Shown: positions 1 through 9,262, counted from the stretch's first letter. The stretch: 64,000 nucleotides of DNA from Bacillota bacterium (GCA_029226935.1 JAQXYZ010000139.1:55278-119277), one strand, 5' to 3'. The notes: generated from the sequence alone by a model not told the origin. Numbers and translations are program-made.

Positions 1-276
1 ATTAGCAAATACACGTCTTCCTTCAGGGACATGCGCCATACCCATGGATACAATTTTATGGGCCGGAACCTTGGTAATGTCCTTACCGTCAAAATATACA
101 GAGCCCTTTTTAGCTTCAAGAAGTCCTGTAATTGTATGGAGAATTGTTGTCTTTCCAGCTCCGTTTGCACCAATCAGGGCAATAACTTCTCCTTCATTTA
201 CTTCAAAGGTTACCCCCTTGATTGCCTTAATCATTCCGTAATAAACTTCTAAATCTTTTATTTCAAGCATTGCCAT
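1..276 (-). CDS. livF: Branched-chain amino acid ABC transporter ATP-binding protein LivF (partial, C-terminus outside window)
   Basis: Second ATPase of a LivFGHMJ-type importer; it hydrolyses ATP at the cytoplasmic face to drive uptake of leucine, isoleucine or valine (or a related substrate). The 92 codons present begin with ATG at 276 behind a GGAGG site and run open to the window edge. The Walker A motif GANGAGKT lies at residues 36-43, and the region ends in the LivF-typical H-V-P-E-G-R-R-V-F. The signature motif and Walker B lie outside the window, so the gene is cut by the window and is not a pseudogene. It follows livG by 16 bases and is clearly co-transcribed with it. The family assignment is firm; the exact substrate is inferred. 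Confidence 0.93.
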   Translation of the reverse strand, partial: MAMLEIKDLEVYYGMIKAIKGVTFEVNEGEVIALIGANGAGKTTILHTITGLLEAKKGSVYFDGKDITKVPAHKIVSMGMAHVPEGRRVFAN

Positions 277-292
277 AGTGTATTCCTCCCGC

Positions 293-1054
293 TTATTCAC
301 CTAAATATGCTGTAATAACCTGAGGGTCATTAAGTACCTTGCTGGTGGAACCCTGTGCCAGTATACGTCCAAAATTTAAAACGGTAAGTTCCTCGCAAAT
401 GCCGGAAACCAACTTCATATCATGTTCAATCAACAATATTGTCATGTCAAAATTATCACGGACAAAGCGGATGGTTTCCATAAGTTCAATTGTTTCATTG
501 GGATTCATACCTGCTGCAGGTTCATCCAGAAGAAGAAGCTTGGGTTCTGTAGCCAATGCTCTCGCAATTTCAAGCTTACGCTGCTTGCCGTAAGGAAGAT
601 TTGCAGCCAAATAGTCTGCTTCACCATCCAGATCAAAGACCTTTAATAACTCCATAGCCCTTTCATTCATAGCTTTTTCCGTTTTGAAGTATTTCGGCAT
701 TCTCAAAATACCTTCAATTGCGGAATATTTATAATGATTATGAAGACCAACTTTTACATTGTCCATAACACTTAAATCTTTAAATAATCTGATATTCTGA
801 AAAGTCCTTGCAATACCGGCTTTATTGATTTCTATCGTTTTCAATCCGGTAATATTCTGACCGTCAAGAGTGATAATCCCTTCATCCGGTTTATATACTC
901 CGGTAAGCAGATTGAATACGGTAGTTTTACCGGCACCGTTAGGACCGATCAAACCATAGAGCTGCCCCTTTTTTATAGAAATTTCAAAGTCATCTACCGC
1001 ACGAAGTCCACCGAAGGAAATGCCCAAATTTTTAACTTCCAGTAATGCTGCCAT
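293..1054 (-). CDS. livG: Branched-chain amino acid ABC transporter ATP-binding protein LivG
   Basis: First ATPase of the Liv importer, cytoplasmic, pairing with LivF on the LivHM channel. The 253-residue length is normal for the family. Walker A GPNGAGKT is at 37-44, the signature region L-P-Y-G-K-Q-R at 153-159, Walker B LLLLDEP at 173-179 and the switch histidine at 211. The signature is the LivG-type LPYGxQR rather than LSGGQ, which separates it from LivF. Start ATG has a GGAGG-type site in the two-base-spaced junction with livM. Order livH-M-G-F is the usual one. No anomalies seen. Confidence 0.95.
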   Translation of the reverse strand: MAALLEVKNLGISFGGLRAVDDFEISIKKGQLYGLIGPNGAGKTTVFNLLTGVYKPDEGIITLDGQNITGLKTIEINKAGIARTFQNIRLFKDLSVMDNVKVGLHNHYKYSAIEGILRMPKYFKTEKAMNERAMELLKVFDLDGEADYLAANLPYGKQRKLEIARALATEPKLLLLDEPAAGMNPNETIELMETIRFVRDNFDMTILLIEHDMKLVSGICEELTVLNFGRILAQGSTSKVLNDPQVITAYLGE

Positions 1055-1056
1055 GA

Positions 1057-2130
1057 TTATTGCACCTCCTTAGGTTTTTTTATCAGTCTTTTTATGGAAT
1101 ATTTTTCTCTTAACTCAATGAACTTAGGAGCCCAGTTAAAGAGCATCATAACAATCAATATAATAGAATAAATCAACATACGGTAATTGCTGAGACCACG
1201 CAAAAGCTCAGGAAGCAGTGTAAGAACAACTGATGCTATCATGGAGCCCCTGATATTTCCAATTCCGCCTAAAACAACAAATACCAGTATCATGATTGAC
1301 ATATTATACCCAAAGTTCTTTGGAGTCGCCATAAGGCTGCTTAAATTGTGAGAATATAACACACCGGCCACTCCTGCAAGCGCTGCGGAAATGGAAAATG
1401 CCATCAATTTATATTTGGTAATGTTTATGCCTACAGATTCTGCCGCAATCAAATTATCTCTGATAGACATAATTGCACGTCCATCTCTGGAATGAATTAA
1501 GTTCAATACAATAATCAAAGTAATTATGATTAAAACAATTCCAATTGTAAATGTAGAATCCTTAGGAGTTCCTGTAATGCCCTGAGCACCGTTGATAATT
1601 ACGGTTCCATCCGATTCAAGTCCAAGTGAAATAGAATCCTTCATGGAAAAATGAAATCCCCGGCTATCCCTTCCTATGTATAATACATTAATGATATTTT
1701 TGATAATCTCTCCAAAGGCAAGCGTCACAATCGCCAGATAATCCCCTTTTAATCTTAAAACAGGCATCCCAATTAAAAAGCCAATCGCGCCGGCGCAGAC
1801 AGCTCCAATTAAAATAGCCAGAATGAAACGCAAAATATCAATTGTAATTATATCCTGCATGCATTTAGAGAAAAAAGCTCCTGTAAAAGCACCTACACAC
1901 ATAAACCCGGCGTGACCAAGACTAAGTTCTCCCAAAATACCTACTGTTAAGTTCAAGGATATTGCAAGGATCACATAAACGCATAAAGGAACCAAAAGTC
2001 CCTGCATAAGGCTGGAAATATTCCCGGTAGCGCTCATAAGCTGAATGATAATGTATGCGGCAATAACGATTCCGTAAGTAATGATATTATCTTTTAAATT
2101 TTTTGTAAGCTTTAACTTTTTCACTGTCAT
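1057..2130 (-). CDS. livM: Branched-chain amino acid ABC transporter permease LivM
   Basis: Integral membrane subunit that forms the translocation path with LivH. The 357 residues are strongly hydrophobic with about ten predicted helices. The conserved LivM stretches are visible: G-E-L-S-L-G-H-A-G-F near residue 65-75, L-R-L-K-G-D-Y-L-A-I-V-T-L near 127-138, and the coupling segment R-A-I-x-A-x-I/S-I-R-D-N-x-I-A-A-E near 220-235. A basic C-terminal tail is probably cytoplasmic. The gene follows livH by six bases, consistent with one operon. Confidence 0.93.
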   Translation of the reverse strand: MTVKKLKLTKNLKDNIITYGIVIAAYIIIQLMSATGNISSLMQGLLVPLCVYVILAISLNLTVGILGELSLGHAGFMCVGAFTGAFFSKCMQDIITIDILRFILAILIGAVCAGAIGFLIGMPVLRLKGDYLAIVTLAFGEIIKNIINVLYIGRDSRGFHFSMKDSISLGLESDGTVIINGAQGITGTPKDSTFTIGIVLIIITLIIVLNLIHSRDGRAIMSIRDNLIAAESVGINITKYKLMAFSISAALAGVAGVLYSHNLSSLMATPKNFGYNMSIMILVFVVLGGIGNIRGSMIASVVLTLLPELLRGLSNYRMLIYSIILIVMMLFNWAPKFIELREKYSIKRLIKKPKEVQ

Positions 2131-2136
2131 TTCCTC

Positions 2137-3021
2137 CTATACCTTTTCCTGTATCTTCCTGCCAAGAATACCCGTAGGCTTCACAAGAAGGACAATGATC
2201 AAGACCATGAATACAATTGCATCTGCCATCTGGGATGATATGTATGCCTTGCTTAAAATTTCAATAATTCCAAGCACGATTCCACCGATTAAGGCTCCGG
2301 GGATTGAACCGATACCGCCAAATACAGCAGCCACAAATGCCTTGATACCCGGCATGGAACCGGTATATGGAGTAAGGGACGGATAAGCGGAGCATAAAAG
2401 CATACCTGCAATCGCCGCAAGTGCAGAACCAATTGCAAAGGTAAGTGAAATGGTTGCATTTACATTAATCCCCATAAGCTGTGCAGCACCTTTATCTTCT
2501 GACACCGCCAACATAGCCTGTCCTGCCTTGGTCTTATTGATAAAAAGAGTCAATCCAATCATAATAATAATACAAGAGATAATCGTGACAATGGTTTCTC
2601 CCGATATAATAATCTGCCCATCTGCCAGCTTAAGCGCCGGTATATTGACTACAGATGTAAAAGCCTTGGTGTTCGCTCCAAAAATAAGCAATGCAATATT
2701 CTGAAGGAAATAGCTCACACCAATTGCCGTTATCAGAACTGCCAAAGAAGACGCTGCCTGACGAAGCGGACGGTATGCAATATATTCGATCGTAATGCCT
2801 AATATTGTGCACAGGACAACCGCTAAAAGGACTCCTATAACCGGAGGCCATCCCTGCATGCTGACTGCAAAGAAAATTGTAAAGCCACCAACCATGATAA
2901 CGTCACCATGCGCAAAATTCAACATTTTCGCAATACCATACACCATTGTATAACCTAATGCGATAATCGCATATACGCTTCCCAAACTGATTCCATTGAT
3001 TAAATAGGATATAAAACTCAT
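2137..3021 (-). CDS. livH: Branched-chain amino acid ABC transporter permease LivH
   Basis: Membrane permease partner of LivM. The 294 residues contain about eight hydrophobic helices and LivH hallmarks: N-G-I-S-L-G-S-V-Y-A-I-I-A-L-G-Y-T-M-V-Y-G near the N-terminus, M-L-N-F-A-H-G-D just after it, and the coupling helix A-V-S-E-D-K-G-A-A-Q-L-M-G-I-N in the middle. The first gene after the livJ-livH attenuator, so its level is probably lower than that of the binding protein. Start ATG at 3021 is preceded by an AGAGGTG-like site. Confidence 0.94.
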   Translation of the reverse strand: MSFISYLINGISLGSVYAIIALGYTMVYGIAKMLNFAHGDVIMVGGFTIFFAVSMQGWPPVIGVLLAVVLCTILGITIEYIAYRPLRQAASSLAVLITAIGVSYFLQNIALLIFGANTKAFTSVVNIPALKLADGQIIISGETIVTIISCIIIMIGLTLFINKTKAGQAMLAVSEDKGAAQLMGINVNATISLTFAIGSALAAIAGMLLCSAYPSLTPYTGSMPGIKAFVAAVFGGIGSIPGALIGGIVLGIIEILSKAYISSQMADAIVFMVLIIVLLVKPTGILGRKIQEKV

Positions 3022-3111
3022 AAAAGAACACCTCTGCGTAAAAATTTATTAGTCTAGTATAGCAGATAAAACAGTCTGCTGGCAAGATATATCAGAACTT
3101 TCCTTTCCCTT

Positions 3112-3155
3112 TTCTCTAAAAAAGAGGGTTGCAGTACTTGCAACCCTCTTTGGCC
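3112..3155 (-). terminator. Intrinsic terminator/attenuator between livJ and livH
   Basis: A 13-base perfect stem (AAAGAGGGTTGCA and its complement) with a five-base loop is followed on the minus strand by six T residues. It lies in the 147-base gap after livJ. Since livHMGF on the same strand has no obvious separate promoter here, it probably acts as a partial terminator that makes binding protein more abundant than the membrane complex. Confidence 0.85.
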
Positions 3156-3168
3156 GTTTCATGCTAAA

Positions 3169-4371
3169 TTACTGGATTAAGCTGTAGTTACCGTTTACAA
3201 TTTCCATAGCTTTAGGTGCTTTGTTAACTGCACCGTCTTCATCCCAAGACATTGCCTCGCCTGTAAGTCCGTCTACAGAAATTTCTGCCATAGCACCTTT
3301 CATTTTTTCACAGATATCAGAAATACTGTCAGCAGGTGTTACGCCACTCTTCTCTGCAGCAGCTTTGATAATATAAACTGCATCATATGCATCGGCTGCA
3401 AACTGGTTAGGAGTTTCTCCATAAGCTGCTTCATATGTGCTTACGAAAGACTGGGTAGCTTCATCATCTGCATCAGCTGCAAAAGGTGTCAACAGCATAA
3501 CGCCTTCTGCTAAAGCTGCATCAAAGTTTTCTACGCCAAGAATACCGTCAAGTCCATCACAACCGAAGAACTTGGGAGTATAACCCATAGCATCTGCCTG
3601 CTTCAAAATAAGAGAAGCCTCTGTGTAGTAAATAGGCAGGAACATTAAGTCTGCTCCGGCATCCTTTGCTTTCTGAAGCTGTACGGAGAAATCAGTCTTA
3701 TTGTCAGCAGTAAATGCTTCTGCGGATACAATTTCGAAAGGCTGATTTGCTGCTTCTGCTGCAAATTTCTCATAAATACCTGAAGAATATACATCAGAAC
3801 TGTCATAGATAACAGCAACCTTTTCTGCTACATTGTTTGAGCCAATATACTGAGCTGCTGCAATACCCTGGTTAGGGTCGGTAAAACATACCTGATATAC
3901 ATTGTCGTTGCTGCTGATGCAGTCAACAGAAGATCCTGAAGGAGTAATCTGGAACATATTATCATTAGAAGATTCTGCAGCAACTGCAATACAGCATCCG
4001 CTGGTGGTTGTACCAACTAACATCTGCATACCCCAGTCCTTTAATGTATTGTATGCATTTACAGACTTTTCATTGTCACATTCATCATCCTGGAAGTTGT
4101 ACTCAACCTGATAGCCGTTGATACCACCTGCCTCATTAATTTCCTTAATTGCAAGGTCAGCACCATTCTGAACAGCAAGTCCATAAACTGCTGCACCACC
4201 TGTAGCAGGTCCGATAGAACCAATCTTAAAGGTTTCGCCTGCAGCTTCGGTAGTTGCAGCGTCAGATGTTTCTGCTGCGGTTTCTTTGTTTGAGCTTCCG
4301 CATCCTGCAAGCATAGTCATTGTCATAGCAGCTACAAGAGTAAGGCTCATAGCTTTTTTTAAACTTTTCAT
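3169..4371 (-). CDS. livJ: Branched-chain amino acid ABC transporter substrate-binding lipoprotein
   Basis: Extracytoplasmic solute-binding protein (periplasmic-binding fold type I, Leu/Ile/Val family) that delivers ligand to LivHM. A lipoprotein signal peptide is clear: basic start, hydrophobic core and lipobox L-A-G-C with Cys24 as lipidation site, followed by a Ser/Thr/Ala/Glu-rich linker to about residue 46. The mature domain starts with F-K-I-G-S-I-G-P-A-T-G-G-A-A-V-Y-G, a standard ligand-site opening. The 400-residue length is normal. A GAGGAGG site precedes the ATG and a consensus promoter lies upstream. Ligand is not proven; related proteins bind Leu, Ile, Val or other small acids. 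Confidence 0.93.
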   Translation of the reverse strand: MKSLKKAMSLTLVAAMTMTMLAGCGSSNKETAAETSDAATTEAAGETFKIGSIGPATGGAAVYGLAVQNGADLAIKEINEAGGINGYQVEYNFQDDECDNEKSVNAYNTLKDWGMQMLVGTTTSGCCIAVAAESSNDNMFQITPSGSSVDCISSNDNVYQVCFTDPNQGIAAAQYIGSNNVAEKVAVIYDSSDVYSSGIYEKFAAEAANQPFEIVSAEAFTADNKTDFSVQLQKAKDAGADLMFLPIYYTEASLILKQADAMGYTPKFFGCDGLDGILGVENFDAALAEGVMLLTPFAADADDEATQSFVSTYEAAYGETPNQFAADAYDAVYIIKAAAEKSGVTPADSISDICEKMKGAMAEISVDGLTGEAMSWDEDGAVNKAPKAMEIVNGNYSLIQ

Positions 4372-4403
4372 AACTTTTCCTCCTCGAAATTTTATTTCAA
4401 GTT

Positions 4404-4432
4404 ATAATACTCCAAATATGAGAAATTGTCAA
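4404..4432 (-). promoter_or_regulatory. Sigma-A promoter for livJ
   Basis: On the minus strand TTGACA is followed after 17 bases by TATTAT, ending about 32 bases before the livJ start codon. Both hexamers are near consensus and the spacing is ideal, so livJ-H-M-G-F is probably a strongly expressed operon. Confidence 0.85.
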
Positions 4433-4539
4433 CTTTGATAAAAAAGAAATACAATTTTTGTGTATTTTTTTATTTTAATGGGAAAGAATAAAACTGATGT
4501 CTTAAATATTAAAGTATTACAATATATGGAGGTATCAAA

Positions 4540-4758
4540 ATGAATAATAAATGTTTAGACTGTATTGCACTTACCATTGCAATTATTGGTGCGGTAAACT
4601 GGGGATTAATTGGATTCTTTTCCTTTGATCTGGTGGCATTTATCTTCGGAAACATGTCCTGGATTTCAAGAATTATTTACGCCGTTGTCGGAATCAGCGG
4701 TCTGTATTTGATTACATTTTATATGTATGCAGGCGGAATCGACAGGGCGAGGGATTAA
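4540..4758 (+). CDS. DUF378 (YuzA-like) small membrane protein
   Basis: A 72-residue protein with two hydrophobic segments (about 9-35 and 40-62). It matches the DUF378 pattern: A-x-N-W-G-L-I-G-F-F near 18-27, D-L-V-A-F-I-F-G at 30-37 and S-R-I-I-Y-A-V-V-G-I-S-G-L-Y at 42-55. The function of the family is unknown. The ATG follows a strong GGAGG site. It stands alone on the plus strand between the liv operon and rsfS and ends in a shared bidirectional terminator. Confidence 0.85.
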   Translation: MNNKCLDCIALTIAIIGAVNWGLIGFFSFDLVAFIFGNMSWISRIIYAVVGISGLYLITFYMYAGGIDRARD

Positions 4759-4790
4759 TCAATCTATGGATTTTATGACCCCAAAAAGTC

Positions 4791-4829
4791 AAGTAAAAGA
4801 ACCGGTATATCGCCGGCTCTTTTACTTTA
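4791..4829. terminator. Bidirectional terminator between DUF378 gene and rsfS
   Basis: An inverted repeat (AGTAAAAGAACCGG against its near-complement, short TATAT loop) with A/T-rich arms sits in the 81-base convergent gap. It can serve the DUF378 gene on the plus strand and the rsfS operon on the minus strand. Confidence 0.8.
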
Positions 4830-4839
4830 TCACTATCAA

Positions 4840-5214
4840 CTACATATTCTTTAATGAATCAACATCTACAATCCTGCCGTCACGCCAAATTCTTTCCAGA
4901 TCATAAAAAAGTCTGTTTTCATGGTCAAAAATATGAACCATGATGTCACCAAAATCCAGAAGTACCCAATTGGCATTTTCATATCCTTCCATCTGTTTCA
5001 AAGGATATCCTGCTCTCCCCAGTTTTTCTTCCACCGAATCGGAAAGCGCCTGAATCTGACTTCTGTTGCTGCCATTTGCAATAATAAAATAATCAGCAAG
5101 AACGGATACCTGACTGATATCAATCACTCTGATATCTTCTGCTTTTTTATCTTCCAAGGCTTCTATGGCAAGCTTTGCCATCTCATTTATTTTGTCTGTT
5201 GAAAAATCTGCCAT
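4840..5214 (-). CDS. rsfS: Ribosomal silencing factor RsfS
   Basis: Binds ribosomal protein L14 and blocks 30S-50S joining during starvation. The 124-residue length and sequence fit the family: A-L-E-D-K-K-A-E-D-I-R-V-I-D-I near 17-32, D-Y-F-I-I-A-N-G-S-N-R-S-Q-I-Q-A-L near 41-57, and the diagnostic W-V-L-L-D-F-G-D-I-M-V-H-I-F near 83-96. Start ATG has a GGAG site seven bases upstream. It is the last gene of the rplU...rsfS operon and starts one base after yqeK, as in Bacillus (yqeK-yqeL). Confidence 0.95.
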   Translation of the reverse strand: MADFSTDKINEMAKLAIEALEDKKAEDIRVIDISQVSVLADYFIIANGSNRSQIQALSDSVEEKLGRAGYPLKQMEGYENANWVLLDFGDIMVHIFDHENRLFYDLERIWRDGRIVDVDSLKNM

Positions 5215-5215
5215 C

Positions 5216-5791
5216 TCAAATCTCCTTCTTATAGTAATCGTATGTTTTTTGTGTCATTGGATCAATCGGGCTGTCAATACTGTGAAGGTAATCCAGTATA
5301 TTGTTAAGGATTACCAAAAGTGCCGCATCCAAATCCTGAAAAGCAAGTTTTCGAATTTTCGCAAGATTGTCGGCATGTTTTCTACCCGGTTCAATATAGT
5401 CTGCAATATAAATGATTTTTTCAAGCTCAGACATTTCCGGTCTTCCGGTGGTATGATATAAAATTGCATTCAAAATATCATCATCATGGATTTGAAATTT
5501 TTTTCTGGCAATATATCTGCCTGCCTTTGCATGAAGTAAAAAGGGGTTTTGACGCTCAATATCGCTAATAGGAATATGATGTTTTTCACAGATGCTGATT
5601 TTTTTTTCATTGCGGATACATTTGGCACAATCATGTAAAAGTCCGGCAACCAAAGCTTTTTCCGAATCGGTTTGATTGCACATTGCAAGTGCTGCAGCTG
5701 TATACGCAACACCTAAAGTGTGCTCGAATCGTTTGGCATCCTGTGCTTTTTCCATTTCCTTTCTGATTTTTTTGATATCATAGTTTTTCAC
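5216..5791 (-). CDS. yqeK: HD-domain hydrolase YqeK (probable symmetrical Ap4A hydrolase)
   Basis: An HD-superfamily metal-dependent phosphohydrolase. Characterised YqeK proteins cleave diadenosine tetraphosphate to two ADP. The metal site is visible: R-F-E-H-T-L-G at 21-27 (His24) and L-L-H-D-C-A-K at 51-57 (His53/Asp54), with later H-x-x-G and A-D-Y-I-E-P-G-R motifs near 116-140. The start is a GTG at 5791. Length 191 is normal. It lies directly between nadD and rsfS, the standard order, and is cytoplasmic. Confidence 0.93.
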   Translation of the reverse strand: MKNYDIKKIRKEMEKAQDAKRFEHTLGVAYTAAALAMCNQTDSEKALVAGLLHDCAKCIRNEKKISICEKHHIPISDIERQNPFLLHAKAGRYIARKKFQIHDDDILNAILYHTTGRPEMSELEKIIYIADYIEPGRKHADNLAKIRKLAFQDLDAALLVILNNILDYLHSIDSPIDPMTQKTYDYYKKEI

Positions 5792-5815
5792 TGATATAAC
5801 CTTTGCCTTTCAATC

Positions 5816-6430
5816 TTATGACATGATGCTGTACAATTTATTTTCTTCTATATAAGAAAGGACACTTTCGGGAAGCATATAACGGATTGATTGCTTTTCC
5901 TTAATCCTTGTTCGGATTTCAGAAGAAGAAATGTCAATAAATCTTGCCGGAAGAATTTTGATGTCCGCCTGATATTCATAAATCAGATTGGCAGCTAGCT
6001 TTTCAATTTTTTCTTCTGTTCCGGTACCGCGAACTGCAACGACAAGTGTGCAGTTTTGCATAATAAATTCCGGCTTCTTCCAAGTCTCTAATGTCAACAG
6101 ACTGTCTGCACCCATAATAAAATAAAACTGATCCTTTGGATAATCTTTTTTTAGTTCCTGCAAGGTTTCAAAGGTATAAGTAGGACCTTCTCTGTCTATC
6201 TCTATCATAGACAAAGCAAAGTAAGGGTTCTCCTTTATTGCCAGGGCAATCATCTCGGCACGATGCCTGCCATCTAAAATATCAGCAACATTTTTCATGT
6301 AAGAAATTCCACTGGGTATAAATAAAACTTGGTCAAGTTCAAAGGTTTCTCTTGCTGCTTCCGCTAACATCAAATGTCCGTTGTGGATTGGATTAAAGGT
6401 TCCCCCCATAATTCCGATTTTCTTTCCCAT
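5816..6430 (-). CDS. nadD: Nicotinate-nucleotide adenylyltransferase NadD
   Basis: Catalyses NaMN + ATP to deamido-NAD + PPi in NAD biosynthesis. The nucleotidyltransferase motif G-G-T-F-N-P-I-H-N-G-H is at residues 9-19 and the C-terminal I-S-S-S-E-I-R motif is near 171-177. The frame is open to an upstream TTG at 6471, but the ATG at 6430 is preferred. It has GGAGG six bases upstream and gives the normal 204 residues beginning M-G-K-K-I-G-I-M-G-G. It sits between yhbY and yqeK as in Bacillus and other Firmicutes. Confidence 0.95.
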   Translation of the reverse strand: MGKKIGIMGGTFNPIHNGHLMLAEAARETFELDQVLFIPSGISYMKNVADILDGRHRAEMIALAIKENPYFALSMIEIDREGPTYTFETLQELKKDYPKDQFYFIMGADSLLTLETWKKPEFIMQNCTLVVAVRGTGTEEKIEKLAANLIYEYQADIKILPARFIDISSSEIRTRIKEKQSIRYMLPESVLSYIEENKLYSIMS

Positions 6431-6471
6431 ATTTTCCTCCATTCCCATGACATACGCCTGCATATACAAGC

Positions 6472-6762
6472 TTACCTGGGAAGTTCAATTTTCTTATGAT
6501 CCCTGCTTTCCTTGTATAGAACAATCTTTTTGCCAATGACCTGCACCAGCTGAGAACCAGTTCTGTCAGCAAGCGCTTCTGCCATCTGCCTTGGGTCTTC
6601 CAGACAGTTTTTCAGCACCGCAACCTTAACCAGTTCTCTGGTGTTAAAGGTCTCTCTGACAGCTTCCGTAACTTCAGGAGTCAAACCGGATTTTCCTATC
6701 TGAAATACCGGATCAATAGTCATTGCCAGTCCTTTTAAATATGCACGTTGTTTACTTGTCAT
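6472..6762 (-). CDS. yhbY: YhbY/CRM-domain RNA-binding protein
   Basis: A 96-residue protein consisting of one CRM (CRS1-YhbY) domain, which associates with pre-50S particles. Diagnostic sequence: L-T-S-K-Q-R-A-Y-L-K-G-L-A-like start, F-Q-I-G-K-S-G-L-T-P-E-V near 20-31 (the GxxG loop region), R-E-L-V-K-V-A-V-L-K-N-C near 42-53 and I-G-K-K-I-V-L-Y at 76-83. Start ATG has a strong AGGAGG site. Lies between obgE and nadD in the ribosome-assembly operon. Confidence 0.93.
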   Translation of the reverse strand: MTSKQRAYLKGLAMTIDPVFQIGKSGLTPEVTEAVRETFNTRELVKVAVLKNCLEDPRQMAEALADRTGSQLVQVIGKKIVLYKESRDHKKIELPR

Positions 6763-6771
6763 TTGCCCCTC

Positions 6772-8079
<1,308 letters not shown>

Positions 8080-8111
8080 TCAAATAAACTAATCAACAAT
8101 ATCTTTCATGT

Positions 8112-8128
8112 AATCATTTCAAATGATT
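8112..8128. repeat. Perfect 8-base inverted repeat upstream of obgE
   Basis: AATCATTT and its complement are separated by one base, just downstream (minus strand) of the rpmA terminator and about 45 bases before the obgE start. It could extend the terminator structure or be a protein-binding palindrome; the sequence alone does not decide. Confidence 0.5.
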
Positions 8129-8160
8129 AAAAAGGCTTCAAACATGAATGTTTGAAGCCT
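8128..8160 (-). terminator. Terminator after rpmA
   Basis: A 13-base perfect stem (AGGCTTCAAACAT and its complement) followed on the minus strand by five T residues. It lies in the 106-base gap between rpmA and obgE, and probably reduces read-through from the ribosomal protein genes into obgE. Confidence 0.85.
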
Positions 8161-8173
8161 GCCCTGATTCGTA

Positions 8174-8458
8174 CTATTTCTCTACAGGATATACGGAAGC
8201 CTGTTTCTTATCTCTTCCTTTTCTTTCGAATTTAAGTACACCGTCAACCATTGCGAACAAGGTATCATCACCACCACGTCCTACGTTGATACCGGGATGA
8301 ATCTTTGTTCCACGTTGTCTGTATAAAATATTTCCTGCTTTTACGAATTGGCCGTCAGCTCTCTTCGCACCCAATCTCTTGGATTCGGAATCTCTACCGT
8401 TCTTGGTAGAACCAACACCCTTTTTATGAGCGAAAAATTGAAGGTTCAGCTTTAACAT
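8174..8458 (-). CDS. rpmA: 50S ribosomal protein L27 with Prp-cleaved N-terminal extension
   Basis: Component of the large subunit near the peptidyl-transferase centre. The 94 residues begin with the Firmicute extension [10 protein letters not shown] followed by [14 protein letters not shown]. In Staphylococcus this extension is removed after F-F-A by the cysteine protease Prp, exposing the functional N-terminus. The prp gene is directly upstream, which supports the same processing here. The body has the usual L27 motifs [10 protein letters not shown] and [14 protein letters not shown]. Confidence 0.97.
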   Translation of the reverse strand: MLKLNLQFFAHKKGVGSTKNGRDSESKRLGAKRADGQFVKAGNILYRQRGTKIHPGINVGRGGDDTLFAMVDGVLKFERKGRDKKQASVYPVEK

Positions 8459-8461
8459 GAT

Positions 8462-8791
8462 TTACACCTCCTTGAATTTTAGTTTTAAATACTGTTTGCC
8501 GTACTGTGATACGACATTCTGCAATCCAAGTACCATGGAATCAAGAAGGAGTGTACTGCTTTTGTCTGAATTGCCCATCAAATGACAGTCAATCAGACCC
8601 TTTTCCTGATCACTGGTTACTTCCATCTGAATCTCTGTCAGTGCATCAAGTGAATTGATGGTATTGATGACCAGAATGGAAATCGCGCTGCAGACAATGT
8701 CTTCTCCTGCATCCGCATACCCTGCGTGACCTTCACAGGTTACTCTCTTATATTCCCCGTTTTTGGATTTCATAATCGTAATTGTAGTCAT
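8462..8791 (-). CDS. prp: Ribosomal-processing cysteine protease Prp
   Basis: Protease that trims the N-terminal extension of L27. With the ATG at 8791 the protein is 109 residues, and the catalytic pair falls at His22 (G-H-A-G-Y-A) and Cys34 (G-E-D-I-V-C-S-A-I-S), the same numbering as characterised staphylococcal Prp. An upstream in-frame start at 8815 would overlap rplU and add eight residues, so it is less likely. Encoded between rplU and rpmA, the conserved position (formerly ysxB/DUF464). Confidence 0.95.
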   Translation of the reverse strand: MTTITIMKSKNGEYKRVTCEGHAGYADAGEDIVCSAISILVINTINSLDALTEIQMEVTSDQEKGLIDCHLMGNSDKSSTLLLDSMVLGLQNVVSQYGKQYLKLKFKEV

Positions 8792-8795
8792 ATTC

Positions 8796-9101
8796 TTAAG
8801 CGTTGATTTTTTCAATCTTTACCTGTGTGTATGCTTGTCTATGACCGTTTTTCTTATGATAACCGGTTTTTCTCTTATACTTGTAAACGATTACCTTACG
8901 GTGTCTGCCCTGTTCCATAACAGTTGCAGTTACGTTTGCATTAGCTACATCACCGGCAACCTTAAGACCATTATCGCTGATAGCGACAACCTGATCAAAT
9001 GTTACAGTAGCTCCGGGTTCAGCATTAAGCTTTTCAACTTTAATTACATCGCCCTCGGAAACCTTATACTGTTTTCCACCTGTTGCAATGATTGCGTACA
9101 T
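8796..9101 (-). CDS. rplU: 50S ribosomal protein L21
   Basis: Large-subunit protein of 101 residues, normal length. Diagnostic start M-Y-A-I-I-A-T-G-G-K-Q-Y-K-V and C-terminal K-R-K-T-G-Y-H-K-K-N-G-H-R-Q-A-Y-T-Q-V-K-I motif. Start ATG is preceded by GGAGG. First gene of the L21 operon, with a consensus promoter and a probable L21 leader upstream. Confidence 0.97.
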   Translation of the reverse strand: MYAIIATGGKQYKVSEGDVIKVEKLNAEPGATVTFDQVVAISDNGLKVAGDVANANVTATVMEQGRHRKVIVYKYKRKTGYHKKNGHRQAYTQVKIEKINA

Positions 9102-9194
9102 ATGGCACCTCCTATACTAACCAGCCGAAACTGATTTTACTCGCTAACTGCGGTGACGCTTGAGCGCACTTCTACCTCGTTATGCGGCATACTC
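9102..9194 (-). ncRNA. Probable ribosomal protein L21 leader (5' untranslated regulatory RNA)
   Basis: About 90 transcribed bases lie between the predicted start site and rplU. They are richer in G and C than the flanking intergenic DNA and can form short hairpins (CGCT...AGCG and a CAG...CTG stem). Position and size fit the L21 leader family known upstream of rplU-prp-rpmA in Firmicutes, where excess L21 is thought to repress its own operon. The match is by context and by eye, not by covariance model. Confidence 0.55.
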
Positions 9195-9198
9195 ATAA

Positions 9199-9227
9199 AC
9201 TATAACATCCGTTTTTATTACTGTCAA
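9199..9227 (-). promoter_or_regulatory. Sigma-A promoter of the rplU operon
   Basis: TTGACA, 17-base spacer, TATAGT on the minus strand; predicted start about 90 bases upstream of rplU. Near-perfect consensus, as expected for a ribosomal protein operon. Confidence 0.9.
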
Positions 9228-9262
9228 GTAATTTTTACAGATTTCTGTCTGTACAAAATGAT

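Noticed and set aside
1..276. livF looks truncated
   Set aside because: The frame simply runs off the window edge with intact motifs; not evidence of a pseudogene.
4404..4460. CodY box near the livJ promoter
   Set aside because: The A/T-rich sequence only loosely resembles the CodY consensus, with several mismatches; not enough to call.
9238..9256. Terminator after the RNase E/G gene
   Set aside because: A short CAGA/TCTG stem exists but no T run follows on the minus strand.
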